From NCBI GenBank assembly GCA_947588975.1, contig CANQAF010000061.1, positions 1 to 5,610 on the forward strand: a stretch of DNA of 5,610 nt. Direction: 5' to 3'. Source of the DNA: an uncultured Bacilli bacterium (GTDB lineage: Bacteria > Bacillota_I > Bacilli_A > RF39 > UBA660). The position numbers were made by a program, and so were the translations under genes. Position 1 is the first letter of the stretch; every line of letters begins with the position of its first letter. The notes below the pieces were generated by a model. That model saw nothing but the letters and a program-made list of their open reading frames with translations. It was not told the DNA's origin and made no database searches. Positions 1 through 5,551 of the stretch are shown one piece after another.

Positions 1-201
1 TATGATTTAGAGGAAGCGCATAAGCAAGAATTAGAAGATATGAGAGAAACAGGATATGATGATGGAATGGAAGAAGGGAAAATAGAAAAGCAAAAAGAAG
101 TAGCAAAAGCTATGTATGAAGAAGGATTACCATTTGAAATGATATCAAGGATTACAAAATTATCAACAGAAAAGATTCAAAGTATATTGAATGAACAATA
201 A
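1..201 (+). CDS. Rpn family recombination-promoting nuclease/putative transposase, C-terminal fragment
   Basis: Only the last 66 codons are in the window; the start lies upstream of base 1, and the frame is open from base 1 to the TAA at 199-201. The visible part is the typical tail of Rpn/PD-(D/E)XK putative transposases. It has a charged helix (LEEAHKQELEDMRETG), a Gly-spaced stretch (GYDDGMEEGKIEKQKEVAKAM), then a small helical module reading EEGLPFEMISRITKLSTEKIQSIL. That last module matches the family pattern of a short helix followed by an 'I..iT.ls.e.I..i' motif. In the family the nuclease core is N-terminal and cuts DNA to promote RecA-independent recombination; that core is not visible here, so activity cannot be judged. 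A terminator overlaps the stop codon, so the gene is a unit separate from ftsY. Such genes are often multicopy and mobile. The family call is from pattern recognition of the tail only. Confidence 0.72.
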   Translation, partial: YDLEEAHKQELEDMRETGYDDGMEEGKIEKQKEVAKAMYEEGLPFEMISRITKLSTEKIQSILNEQ

Positions 202-224
202 TCTTGGAACATAGATTATTTTTT
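197..224 (+). terminator. Rho-independent terminator of the Rpn-family gene
   Basis: A perfect 8-bp stem, AATAATCT (197-204) with AGATTATT (213-220), closes an 8-base loop and runs into a T tract (219-224). The 5' arm includes the TAA stop codon at 199-201. The stem is AT-rich, so efficiency is uncertain. Confidence 0.65.
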
Positions 225-232
225 GTTATAAT
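204..232 (+). promoter_or_regulatory. Candidate sigma-A promoter with extended -10
   Basis: TTGGAA (204-209, 4 of 6 to TTGACA) is separated by 17 bases from a perfect TATAAT (227-232), which is preceded by TGT, giving an extended -10 (TGnTATAAT). The predicted start is near 239. It overlaps the terminator of the preceding gene and no convincing gene begins shortly downstream, so the transcript would be a leader of about 240 bases for ftsY or a separate small RNA ending near 445. Activity is inferred from the sequence alone. Confidence 0.5.
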
Positions 233-396
233 TGAACTATCAAGTGAATCATAAAATAGTTTGTAAAAGCGAAAAAACCAAGTATTCTATTCGCAAATTG
301 AGAAAGGATATTCTTTTTATTTATTTTAAAGAGAAAAAATAGAAGATGCAAAAGAAGCAAAATTGGTATAAGAAAGCAAAACTTTCAAATTTTTAC

Positions 397-445
397 TGGA
401 AACATAAAAGTTTCTATGTGAATTACTTTTATGTATAGATTTTTT
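397..445 (+). promoter_or_regulatory. Two mutually exclusive hairpins, terminator/attenuator-like, upstream of ftsY
   Basis: A perfect 10-bp inverted repeat, ACATAAAAGT (402-411) and ACTTTTATGT (425-434), has a 13-base loop and is followed by T6 at 440-445, five bases below the stem. A competing hairpin of 7 pairs (TGGAAAC at 397-403 with GTTTCTA at 410-416, one G-U pair) uses the 5' arm of the first, so the two cannot form together. This is the geometry of a terminator/antiterminator pair, and it lies only 36 bases before the ftsY start. It could equally be the 3' end of a small RNA from the promoter at 204-232. The large stem has only two G-C pairs and the T run is offset, so termination may be weak. 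Confidence 0.4.
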
Positions 446-458
446 AACTATATTCGTG

Positions 459-476
459 TACAATAAAAATAGGTGA
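459..476 (+). promoter_or_regulatory. ftsY -10-like box and ribosome binding site
   Basis: TACAAT (459-464, 5 of 6 to TATAAT) is followed by AGGTGAT (471-477), which pairs with the AUCACCU end of 16S rRNA and sits 3 bases before ATG 481. No good -35 is seen at 16-18 bases (TAGATT at 436-441 is 3 of 6). If the -10 is used, the 5' leader is only about 10 bases. The ribosome site is secure; the promoter is tentative. Confidence 0.45.
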
Positions 477-480
477 TAGC

Positions 481-1461
481 ATGGGAATGTTTGACAAATT
501 TAAAAACCTATTTCAGAAAGATCAAAAAGAAGAAGCGGAACACTATCATATTGGTCTTGAGAAAACTAGAAAAGAATTTACTTCTAAATTAAATTTATTA
601 ACTTTAAAACATAATCGTATTGATGATTCTTATTATGAAGAATTGGAAGATATTTTAATTCAAGCAGATATTGGTGTTAACACAGTAATGCAGTTTATTG
701 ATCAATTAAAAGATCGTGTGAAAAAAGAAAACATTTTAAATGCTTCTGATTTAAAGGAAGTGATTGTAGATGAAATGTTTATTATCTATGTACAAAATCA
801 AATTATTGTTAATAAAATTAATTATAGTGAAAACGGTCCAACTGTAATACTGTTTGTTGGTGTGAATGGAGTTGGAAAAACAACTACAATTGGGAAACTT
901 GCATATCAAATGACATCACAAGGGAAAAAAGTTTTGTTGATCGCGGGTGATACATTTCGTGCAGGAGCAGTAGAACAATTAGTTGAATGGGGTAATCGGG
1001 TTTGTTGTGATGTTGTATCTAAATTAGAAGCGGATCCCGCAAGTGTTATTTATGATGGATTAGAAAAAGCTAAAAATGAAAATTATGATGTGGTTTTGAT
1101 TGATACTGCAGGTAGACTTCAAAATAAAGTAAACTTGATGAATGAATTAGATAAAATAAATAAGGTAATTGGCAAAATAATTCCTGGGGCACCTCATGAA
1201 ACATTGTTAGTCATTGATGCAACTACAGGGCAAAATGGAATTAGTCAAGCTAAAAGTTTCCAAGAAATTACAAATATAACGGGAATTGTTTTAACTAAAT
1301 TAGATGGTACTGCCAAAGGAGGGATTGTTTTAGCAATTAAGGATAGTGTAGGTATTCCGGTTAAATTTGTAGGACTTGGAGAGCAAAAAGATGACTTAAG
1401 AGTATTTGATATTGAAAAATATATTTATGGGTTATTTGAAGAAATGGATGTGGAAAAATGA
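481..1461 (+). CDS. ftsY: Signal recognition particle receptor FtsY
   Basis: FtsY is the membrane-associated GTPase that docks ribosome-bound SRP (Ffh plus SRP RNA) at the Sec translocase, and it hydrolyses GTP together with Ffh. The 326-residue protein has a short N-terminus with an amphipathic start (MGMFDKFKNLFQK), then the four-helix N domain (about 20-110) and the G domain. Visible GTPase motifs are G1 GVNGVGKTT (127-135), G2 DTFRAGA (157-163, the common FtsY form), G3 DTAGR (208-212), G4 TKLDG (272-276) and G5 GLGEQ with the following KDDLRVFD (298-310), which separates FtsY from Ffh. It lacks the long acidic A domain of E. coli FtsY, as is usual in Bacillota, so membrane contact probably relies on the amphipathic N-terminus. 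ATG 481 is chosen because it has AGGTGAT at good spacing; ATG 487 is an in-frame alternative. Its stop overlaps the next gene as ATGA, implying translational coupling. Confidence 0.97.
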   Translation: MGMFDKFKNLFQKDQKEEAEHYHIGLEKTRKEFTSKLNLLTLKHNRIDDSYYEELEDILIQADIGVNTVMQFIDQLKDRVKKENILNASDLKEVIVDEMFIIYVQNQIIVNKINYSENGPTVILFVGVNGVGKTTTIGKLAYQMTSQGKKVLLIAGDTFRAGAVEQLVEWGNRVCCDVVSKLEADPASVIYDGLEKAKNENYDVVLIDTAGRLQNKVNLMNELDKINKVIGKIIPGAPHETLLVIDATTGQNGISQAKSFQEITNITGIVLTKLDGTAKGGIVLAIKDSVGIPVKFVGLGEQKDDLRVFDIEKYIYGLFEEMDVEK

Positions 1462-1745
1462 AAGAAAAGAAAACTGTTATGCAAAAATTAATAGGGAAAG
1501 AACGTATTGATTCTGTTGGGTTATTTATACAATTTGTTTTAATGATTGCAATTGTGATTTTAGCAATTTGTACATTATTTGTATATGAATTAAATTATTC
1601 TTTGCAAGGATTAGTTGTATTGTTACTATTTGTCATGGGTTATAATAACCATACTGTTTTTCATAGAAAAGGATTTACACCTCTTTATATAGTGGTAGGT
1701 ATTGCTCTTTTTGTAGCTGCAACTTATGGATATATCTATGCATAG
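1458..1745 (+). CDS. Small membrane protein of unknown function, three predicted transmembrane helices
   Basis: I do not recognise this 95-residue protein as a named family. It starts with a basic segment (MKEKKTVMQKLIGKERID), followed by three hydrophobic stretches: about 22-43, 48-62 and 74-95. A short polar link between helices 2 and 3 contains NNHTVFHRKG (63-72). By the positive-inside rule the basic N-terminus would be cytoplasmic. The start ATG 1458 overlaps the ftsY stop as ATGA, and the end overlaps the start of the YlxM-like gene, so the three genes are almost certainly co-transcribed and translationally coupled. No strong ribosome binding site precedes it, which fits coupling. Position next to the SRP receptor suggests a membrane-related role, but this is inference; no catalytic motif is visible. 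Confidence 0.82.
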   Translation: MKEKKTVMQKLIGKERIDSVGLFIQFVLMIAIVILAICTLFVYELNYSLQGLVVLLLFVMGYNNHTVFHRKGFTPLYIVVGIALFVAATYGYIYA

Positions 1746-2028
1746 TCGATTTGAATTAATTGACTTATATGATTTGTATGGCGAGTTATTCACAAAAAAG
1801 CAACAGGAATACTTTGAAGATTATTATTTTTCTAATTTATCGTTAGCTGAAATTGCTGAAAATAGAAAAGTTAGTAGAAATGCTATACATAATCAAATTA
1901 AAAATACAGAAGAAAAATTACTATATTATGAAGAAAATTTAAAACTTTATCACAGAAATCAAAAAATTAAGCAATTGATTCAGCCTTTGGATGAATCAAT
2001 ACGTTCTTCCATTGAAGAATTATTATAA
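1738..2028 (+). CDS. ylxM: YlxM family helix-turn-helix protein of the SRP locus
   Basis: YlxM/p13 proteins are small sigma-70 region 4-like helix-turn-helix proteins encoded beside ffh or ftsY in Bacillota; in streptococci YlxM has been linked to SRP GTPase regulation. The 96 residues show the family layout: an N-terminal helix (ELIDLYDLYGELFTKKQ), the EYFEDYYFSNLSLAEIAE segment, then the recognition region VSRNAIHNQIKNTEEKL (45-61), equivalent to the usual VSRQAVYDNIKRTE, and a C-terminal helical tail. ATG 1738 is preferred because its N-terminal length fits the family and its overlap with the preceding gene is only 8 bases. ATG 1726 (four residues longer, 20-base overlap) is possible, and neither has a strong ribosome binding site. 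Unlike the common ylxM-ffh pair, it is separated from ffh here by a HerA-like gene and a terminator. Confidence 0.87.
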   Translation: MHSRFELIDLYDLYGELFTKKQQEYFEDYYFSNLSLAEIAENRKVSRNAIHNQIKNTEEKLLYYEENLKLYHRNQKIKQLIQPLDESIRSSIEELL

Positions 2029-2052
2029 GAGTCTAGCAAATAGATTCTTTTT
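2027..2052 (+). terminator. Rho-independent terminator of the ftsY operon
   Basis: AAGAGTCTA (2027-2035) pairs with TAGATTCTT (2041-2049), with one G-U pair and a 5-base loop GCAAA, followed by a T tract through 2052. The 5' arm begins inside the TAA stop codon of the YlxM-like gene. It closes the ftsY-membrane protein-ylxM unit. Confidence 0.75.
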
Positions 2053-2084
2053 GTATAGAAAAATGGAAAACTATAGCTATTTCG

Positions 2085-2125
2085 TTAAAAATAGTGTAAA
2101 ATGTTGGATAGAATAAAAGGGTGAT
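2085..2125 (+). promoter_or_regulatory. Candidate promoter and ribosome binding site of the HerA-like gene
   Basis: TTAAAA (2085-2090, 4 of 6) lies 18 bases before TAGAAT (2109-2114, 5 of 6). An alternative -10 is TAAAAT at 2097-2102. GGGTGAT (2119-2125) precedes ATG 2129 by 3 bases and resembles the ftsY site (GGTGATAGYATG in both). A promoter is expected here because a terminator ends the preceding operon; which -10 is used is uncertain. Confidence 0.5.
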
Positions 2126-2128
2126 AGT

Positions 2129-3877
2129 ATGTTAGGTAAGATTATATATATGAGTGATAATATGGCTCATGTACAAATCAATCAAGGAGTTCAAGTTGCT
2201 ACCAATTTGATTAATTTCTATGTAGTATTAGAAGATGAACATCATAAGATCGTAGGCGAAATTGAAGACATTAGTGAAAATGTGATTAAAATTCACTTTT
2301 TAGGAGAATTGTATCCTAATTATTTTGTTCCAGGTGTACTGCAAAAACCTAGTTTTTCTGCTAAAGTACGTATGATTACAAAAGAAGAAATGAATTTGTT
2401 ATCAGGAACTGATAGTGAGGGCAATTTTTATGTAGGGCTATCGCCACTTTATAATTATCCAATTTATGTCAATATTAATGATTTATTTAGCAATCATATG
2501 GCGATATTTGGAAATACGGGAAGCGGAAAGTCATATGGAGTTGCAAGACTATTACAAAATGTATTTTCAAAATCTAGAATTACACCAATCCGTTCTAATT
2601 TCTTTATATTTGATGCTTACGGAGAGTATCATAATGCATTTCAAAATATAAATGAAATCAACCCTAATTATCATTTTAAGTATTATACGACCAATATTCA
2701 TGATAAGGGCAATATTTTAAATATTCCTTTATGGCTATTAGATGTAGATGATATTGCATTATTGCTTTCGGCTGAAACGCATTCTCAATTGACTATTATT
2801 GAAAAAATGTTAAAATTAGTTGCTATTTTTGCAGAATCTGATGATCAAGCAATTCGTTATAAAAATCATTTAATCGCAAAAGCAATTATGACCATTTTAT
2901 ATACGAGTCAAACATCTCCTGCTAAAAGAGATGATATTTTCTCAATTCTTGCAACTTGTTCTACTGCTCAATTCAATTTAGAAGCACCAGTGCAAGGGGT
3001 TGGATATACACGTAAATTTAGAGATTGTTTCATTATTGATAAGGAAGGCCAATTCGTAGAAAGTATTTTAGTCACTGAATATATTTCTAGTTTCATTGAT
3101 GAAAAATTAGACCAGTATGAGGCGTCTAAAAAACAGTTCTATACATTAGAAGATATGGAACGTGCTTTAAGTTTTACTTTGATATCTGAAGGATTATTGC
3201 GTAATGACAAGTTGTATAATGAAGCAATTACTTTAAAGGTACGCTTACATGCACTAGCAATTGGTGAAAATGCGCGTTATTTCTCTTATCCTAGTTATTG
3301 TACTGTCGATCAGTATCTTGCAACCTTAGTGGCTTGCCCAAATGAAACTCGTGCTCAAATTGTCAATTTTAATTTAGAAGATATTGATGATTCTATTGCA
3401 AAAGTGATTACCAAAATTATGACAAGAATGTTATTTGAATTTGTTAAAAAATTACCAGATCGCGCCTCTATTCCATTTCATATTTTCTTAGAAGAAGCAC
3501 ATCGTTATGTCCAAAATGATAATGATCAATATCTACTTGGATATAATATATTTGAACGTGTTGCCAAAGAAGGTAGAAAGTATGGGTTGATCTTTAATTT
3601 AATTTCACAAAGACCGGTTGAAATTTCAGATACTGTTATTTCACAGTGTACCAACTTTATGATTTTCAAAATGAATCACCCTAGAGATTTGGAATATATT
3701 AAGAAAATGTTACCAAATATCAATGCTGAAATTATAGAAAAACAAAAAAGTCTGCAACCAGGAACTTGTGTGGCATTTGGAAAAGCTTTTCGTGTTCCTA
3801 TGATTATAAAAATGGATTTACCAAATCCAGAGCCTTATAGTAGTAACTGTGATGTGGCCGGAAGATGGCAGTCATAA
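2129..3877 (+). CDS. HerA/FtsK-type ATPase with HAS-barrel and DUF87 core
   Basis: The 582-residue protein belongs to the HerA-FtsK superfamily of hexameric DNA-pumping ATPases. An N-terminal beta-rich region (about 1-95) fits a HAS-barrel. The ATPase core has Walker A GNTGSGKS (128-135), the HerA-type FDAYGEY motif (161-167, like D.hGEY), Walker B hydrophobics ending in LEEAHRY (454-460), and the downstream KYGLIFNLISQRP (485-496) with the conserved Gln and Arg. A long helical insert lies at about 200-440. HerA works with the nuclease NurA in archaeal end resection; bacterial relatives work with various nuclease or effector partners, some in phage defence. No NurA, Sir2 or PLD-type partner lies beside it in this window. 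It has its own promoter-like sequence and a terminator on each side, so it looks like a single-gene unit placed between ylxM and ffh. ATG 2129 is set by GGGTGAT. The family is secure; the biological role and partner are unknown. Confidence 0.92.
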   Translation: MLGKIIYMSDNMAHVQINQGVQVATNLINFYVVLEDEHHKIVGEIEDISENVIKIHFLGELYPNYFVPGVLQKPSFSAKVRMITKEEMNLLSGTDSEGNFYVGLSPLYNYPIYVNINDLFSNHMAIFGNTGSGKSYGVARLLQNVFSKSRITPIRSNFFIFDAYGEYHNAFQNINEINPNYHFKYYTTNIHDKGNILNIPLWLLDVDDIALLLSAETHSQLTIIEKMLKLVAIFAESDDQAIRYKNHLIAKAIMTILYTSQTSPAKRDDIFSILATCSTAQFNLEAPVQGVGYTRKFRDCFIIDKEGQFVESILVTEYISSFIDEKLDQYEASKKQFYTLEDMERALSFTLISEGLLRNDKLYNEAITLKVRLHALAIGENARYFSYPSYCTVDQYLATLVACPNETRAQIVNFNLEDIDDSIAKVITKIMTRMLFEFVKKLPDRASIPFHIFLEEAHRYVQNDNDQYLLGYNIFERVAKEGRKYGLIFNLISQRPVEISDTVISQCTNFMIFKMNHPRDLEYIKKMLPNINAEIIEKQKSLQPGTCVAFGKAFRVPMIIKMDLPNPEPYSSNCDVAGRWQS

Positions 3878-3897
3878 ACCCTTATATAGGGTTTTTT
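3876..3897 (+). terminator. Rho-independent terminator of the HerA-like gene
   Basis: AAACCCT (3876-3882) pairs perfectly with AGGGTTT (3888-3894) around a TATAT loop, running into T6 (3892-3897). The 5' arm overlaps the TAA stop codon at 3875-3877. This is a strong, compact terminator that separates the gene from ffh. Confidence 0.88.
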
Positions 3898-3936
3898 CTT
3901 ATTGAATAAATCATTCCCTTTTTTTATAAATTATTA

Positions 3937-3953
3937 TATAATGGTAATGGTGA
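3937..3953 (+). promoter_or_regulatory. ffh -10 box and ribosome binding site
   Basis: A perfect TATAAT (3937-3942) lies just upstream of GGTGA (3949-3953), which sits 5 bases before ATG 3959. The -35 is poor (TTCCCT at 3914-3919, 17-base spacer, 3 of 6). Because the -10 overlaps the in-frame ATG 3941, transcription from it would begin near or after ATG 3947, which argues against the two upstream ATG codons and for 3959. The 5' leader would be about 10 bases. Confidence 0.55.
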
Positions 3954-3958
3954 AGAAC

Positions 3959-5266
3959 ATGTTTGAAAATTTAGGAGAACGCTTACAAAATGTAATGAGT
4001 AAAATCAAAGGTTATGGAAAAATCACGGAAGAAAATATCAGTGAAATGACTAGAGAAATTAGGCTTGCACTTTTAGAAGCGGATGTAAATTATAAAGTTG
4101 TAAAAGAATTTATTGAAAATGTAAAACAAAAATCCTTAGGTGAAGAGGTTGCGAAATCTTTAAAACCAGGTGAAATGTTTGTTAAAATTGTAAAAGATGA
4201 ATTAGTTGATTTACTAGGTGGTGAAAAACAAGATTTAAATGTAATTGGTAATCCGGCTACTTTAATGTTGGTAGGATTACAAGGTAGTGGTAAGACAACT
4301 ACAATTGCTAAACTTGCAAATCTGTTAAGAAAAAAATACAAGAAAAAACCATTATTGGTGGCTTGTGATGTTTATAGACCAGCGGCCATCGATCAATTAA
4401 AACAGTTAGGACGTGAATTAAATATTCCCGTTTATGAAGAAGGAAAAGAAGATCCGGTTTCAATTGCTACTCATGCAATTACATATGCGAAACAAAATGG
4501 ATATGATTATGTGTTAATTGATACAGCAGGACGTTTACATGTAGATGAAGAATTAATGCAAGAATTAAAAAATATGAATCAAGCGATTCATCCACAAGAA
4601 GTATTACTCGTTATTGATAGTATGACAGGTCAAGATGCAATTCATGTGATTGAGGGATTTCATTCTAGTTTGCAATTAACGGGTGCTGTTTTAACTAAAT
4701 TAGACGGTGATACTAGAGGTGGAGCAGCTTTATCAATTCGCCATTTAACACATGTACCAATTAAATTTATTGGTGTGAGTGAAAAAATGGATGGATTAGA
4801 AGAATTTTATCCTGAACGTATGGCAACCCGTATTTTAGGTATGGGCGATTTAATGTCAATTGTTGAAAAAGCCGAGCAAGTAATTGACGAGGAATCTGCT
4901 ATAAAAGCCGCTAAAAAGATGCAAAAAGGTAATTTTGATTTAGAAGATTTTTTGGAGCAATTAAATCAAATTAAGAAATTAGGCCCTCTAGAAAATATTA
5001 TTAAAATGTTACCTGGTGCTTCTAAATTAGGATTAAACAAAGTTCAAATCAATCCCAAAGATATGGCACATTTAGAGGCAATTATTCAATCCATGACCAA
5101 AGAAGAAAGAAAAGATCCTTTTATTATCAAAGCATCTCGTAAGATTCGAATTGCAAAAGGTTCTGGAAGATCTGTTGAAGAAGTAAACCGGCTATTAAAA
5201 CAATTTGATCAAATGAAAGTGATGATGAAACAATTTAAAAATGGTAAAATGAAAATGCCTTTTTAA
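3959..5266 (+). CDS. ffh: Signal recognition particle protein Ffh
   Basis: Ffh is the SRP54 GTPase that binds SRP RNA and hydrophobic signal sequences emerging from ribosomes and delivers them to FtsY. From ATG 3959 it is 435 residues, close to the family size. The N domain (1-95) begins MFENLGERLQ, as expected of Ffh, and carries the REIRLALLEADVNYKVVKEF helix (33-52). G-domain motifs are G1 GLQGSGKT (106-113), G2 DVYRPAA (137-143), G3 DTAGR (188-192), G4 TKLDG (246-250) and G5 GVSEK with MDGLEEF (272-283). The M domain (about 298-435) has the GMGDLMSIVEKAEQ entry, the finger-loop region LGPLENIIKMLPGA (341-354) and the SRP RNA-binding KGSGRSVEEVNRLLKQF (400-416), with a Met-rich end. Longer frames exist from TTG 3902 and ATG 3941/3947, but the family N-terminus, GGTGA site and -10 position favour 3959. 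It is transcribed separately from ftsY here. Confidence 0.97.
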   Translation: MFENLGERLQNVMSKIKGYGKITEENISEMTREIRLALLEADVNYKVVKEFIENVKQKSLGEEVAKSLKPGEMFVKIVKDELVDLLGGEKQDLNVIGNPATLMLVGLQGSGKTTTIAKLANLLRKKYKKKPLLVACDVYRPAAIDQLKQLGRELNIPVYEEGKEDPVSIATHAITYAKQNGYDYVLIDTAGRLHVDEELMQELKNMNQAIHPQEVLLVIDSMTGQDAIHVIEGFHSSLQLTGAVLTKLDGDTRGGAALSIRHLTHVPIKFIGVSEKMDGLEEFYPERMATRILGMGDLMSIVEKAEQVIDEESAIKAAKKMQKGNFDLEDFLEQLNQIKKLGPLENIIKMLPGASKLGLNKVQINPKDMAHLEAIIQSMTKEERKDPFIIKASRKIRIAKGSGRSVEEVNRLLKQFDQMKVMMKQFKNGKMKMPF

Positions 5267-5286
5267 AAAAACATCATTCTTTTTTT
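5265..5286 (+). terminator. Possible weak terminator of ffh
   Basis: A7 (5265-5271), starting inside the ffh stop codon, can pair with T7 (5280-5286) around an 8-base loop. All pairs are A-T, so the stem is weak, but the position and T tract fit an end of transcription. No better hairpin is seen between ffh and the next gene. Confidence 0.35.
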
Positions 5287-5319
5287 ATTTATAAATTGAG
5301 CTTATTATGAGGCAAACAC

Positions 5320-5367
5320 CATATGCAACGGTAGCATTCTTTCATAAGATAAACTAGGTAAGGGGGA
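5320..5367 (+). promoter_or_regulatory. Possible mother-cell (sigma-E/K-like) promoter and strong ribosome binding site
   Basis: CATAAGATA (5343-5351) fits the CATAnnnTA form of mother-cell sporulation -10 boxes. CATAT (5320-5324) could be a sigma-E type -35, but the spacing is longer than usual and no sigma-K AC element is at the right distance. AGGGGGA (5361-5367) lies 7 bases before ATG 5375 and is a strong ribosome site. The promoter assignment is tentative and leans on the coat-like product. Confidence 0.3.
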
Positions 5368-5374
5368 ATAAATT

Positions 5375-5551
5375 ATGATGTCTAACAAAAGTTGTTGCTC
5401 ATCTAGACAAAACATGGGTTTTGGTGCTCAACCAGTAGCATTTGGTAATCAAATGAATATGATGCAACCAATGATGGAAGGACAAGTAATTGAACCAACA
5501 ATTACACAATGTCAAGAAAGAGAATTCTATCATGAAGTACCACATGTGTGA
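5375..5551 (+). CDS. Small Cys/Met-rich protein, possibly a shortened CotD-like spore coat protein
   Basis: A 58-residue protein with a strong ribosome binding site (AGGGGGA, 7 bases upstream). It has a CC pair (7-8), a low-complexity Met/Gln/Gly middle (eight Met in all, including MNMMQPMM at 27-34), and a C-terminal segment VIEPTITQCQEREFYHEVPHV (38-58). That segment resembles, from memory, the start of a conserved block in CotD-like coat proteins of Bacillota, where a Cys and further His/Cys-rich sequence follow. Here the next codon is TGA and then TAA, so the protein may be a truncated member or simply a short one. Coat proteins are made in the mother cell and cross-linked on the spore surface; a sporulation-type -10 upstream agrees with this but is weak. 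ATG 5378 is an alternative start. The gene itself is well supported; the family is moderately so. Confidence 0.68.
   Translation: MMSNKSCCSSRQNMGFGAQPVAFGNQMNMMQPMMEGQVIEPTITQCQEREFYHEVPHV

Larger units (their letters stand above)
202..480 (+). other. Non-coding region between the Rpn tail and ftsY
   Basis: These 279 bases hold no convincing gene on either strand. Apart from the promoter at 204-232 and the hairpins at 397-445, there is a GCGAA...TTCGC inverted repeat (269-273 and 290-294) and a CATAAAA (250-256) that could pair with TTTTATG (427-433), the same segment used by the hairpin at 402-434. A 30-codon open frame at 346-438 is rich in Lys and aromatic residues but has no ribosome binding site. 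A short stretch at 333-368 reads EKIEDAKEAKLV in another frame and could be a decayed gene end, but it is too short to assign. Confidence 0.6.

Noticed and set aside
269..294. GCGAA...TTCGC inverted repeat as an operator or terminator.
   Set aside because: Only 5 pairs with a 16-base loop and no T run; it could easily be chance.
346..438. A 30-codon open frame rich in Lys, Trp, Tyr and Phe ending just before the T run upstream of ftsY, like an aromatic leader peptide.
   Set aside because: No ribosome binding site precedes the ATG, the downstream gene is not an aromatic amino acid gene, and Lys/Tyr/Phe codons are expected by chance in AT-rich DNA.
239..445. SRP (4.5S/scRNA) gene next to ftsY.
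   Set aside because: The conserved apical loop with the GGAAGGAAGCAG-type sequence is not present on either strand.
2466..2651. 61-codon open frame in another + frame inside the HerA-like gene.
   Set aside because: It lies across the Walker A region of a well-supported gene and has no features of its own.
3902..3958. N-terminal extension of Ffh from TTG 3902 or ATG 3941/3947.
   Set aside because: Ffh family proteins begin at the MFENLGERLQ-type sequence; the extension overlaps the -10 box and has no ribosome binding site.
4090..4341. 83-codon open frame on the minus strand inside ffh.
   Set aside because: It is antisense to the conserved N and G domains of Ffh, with no ribosome site or recognisable family.
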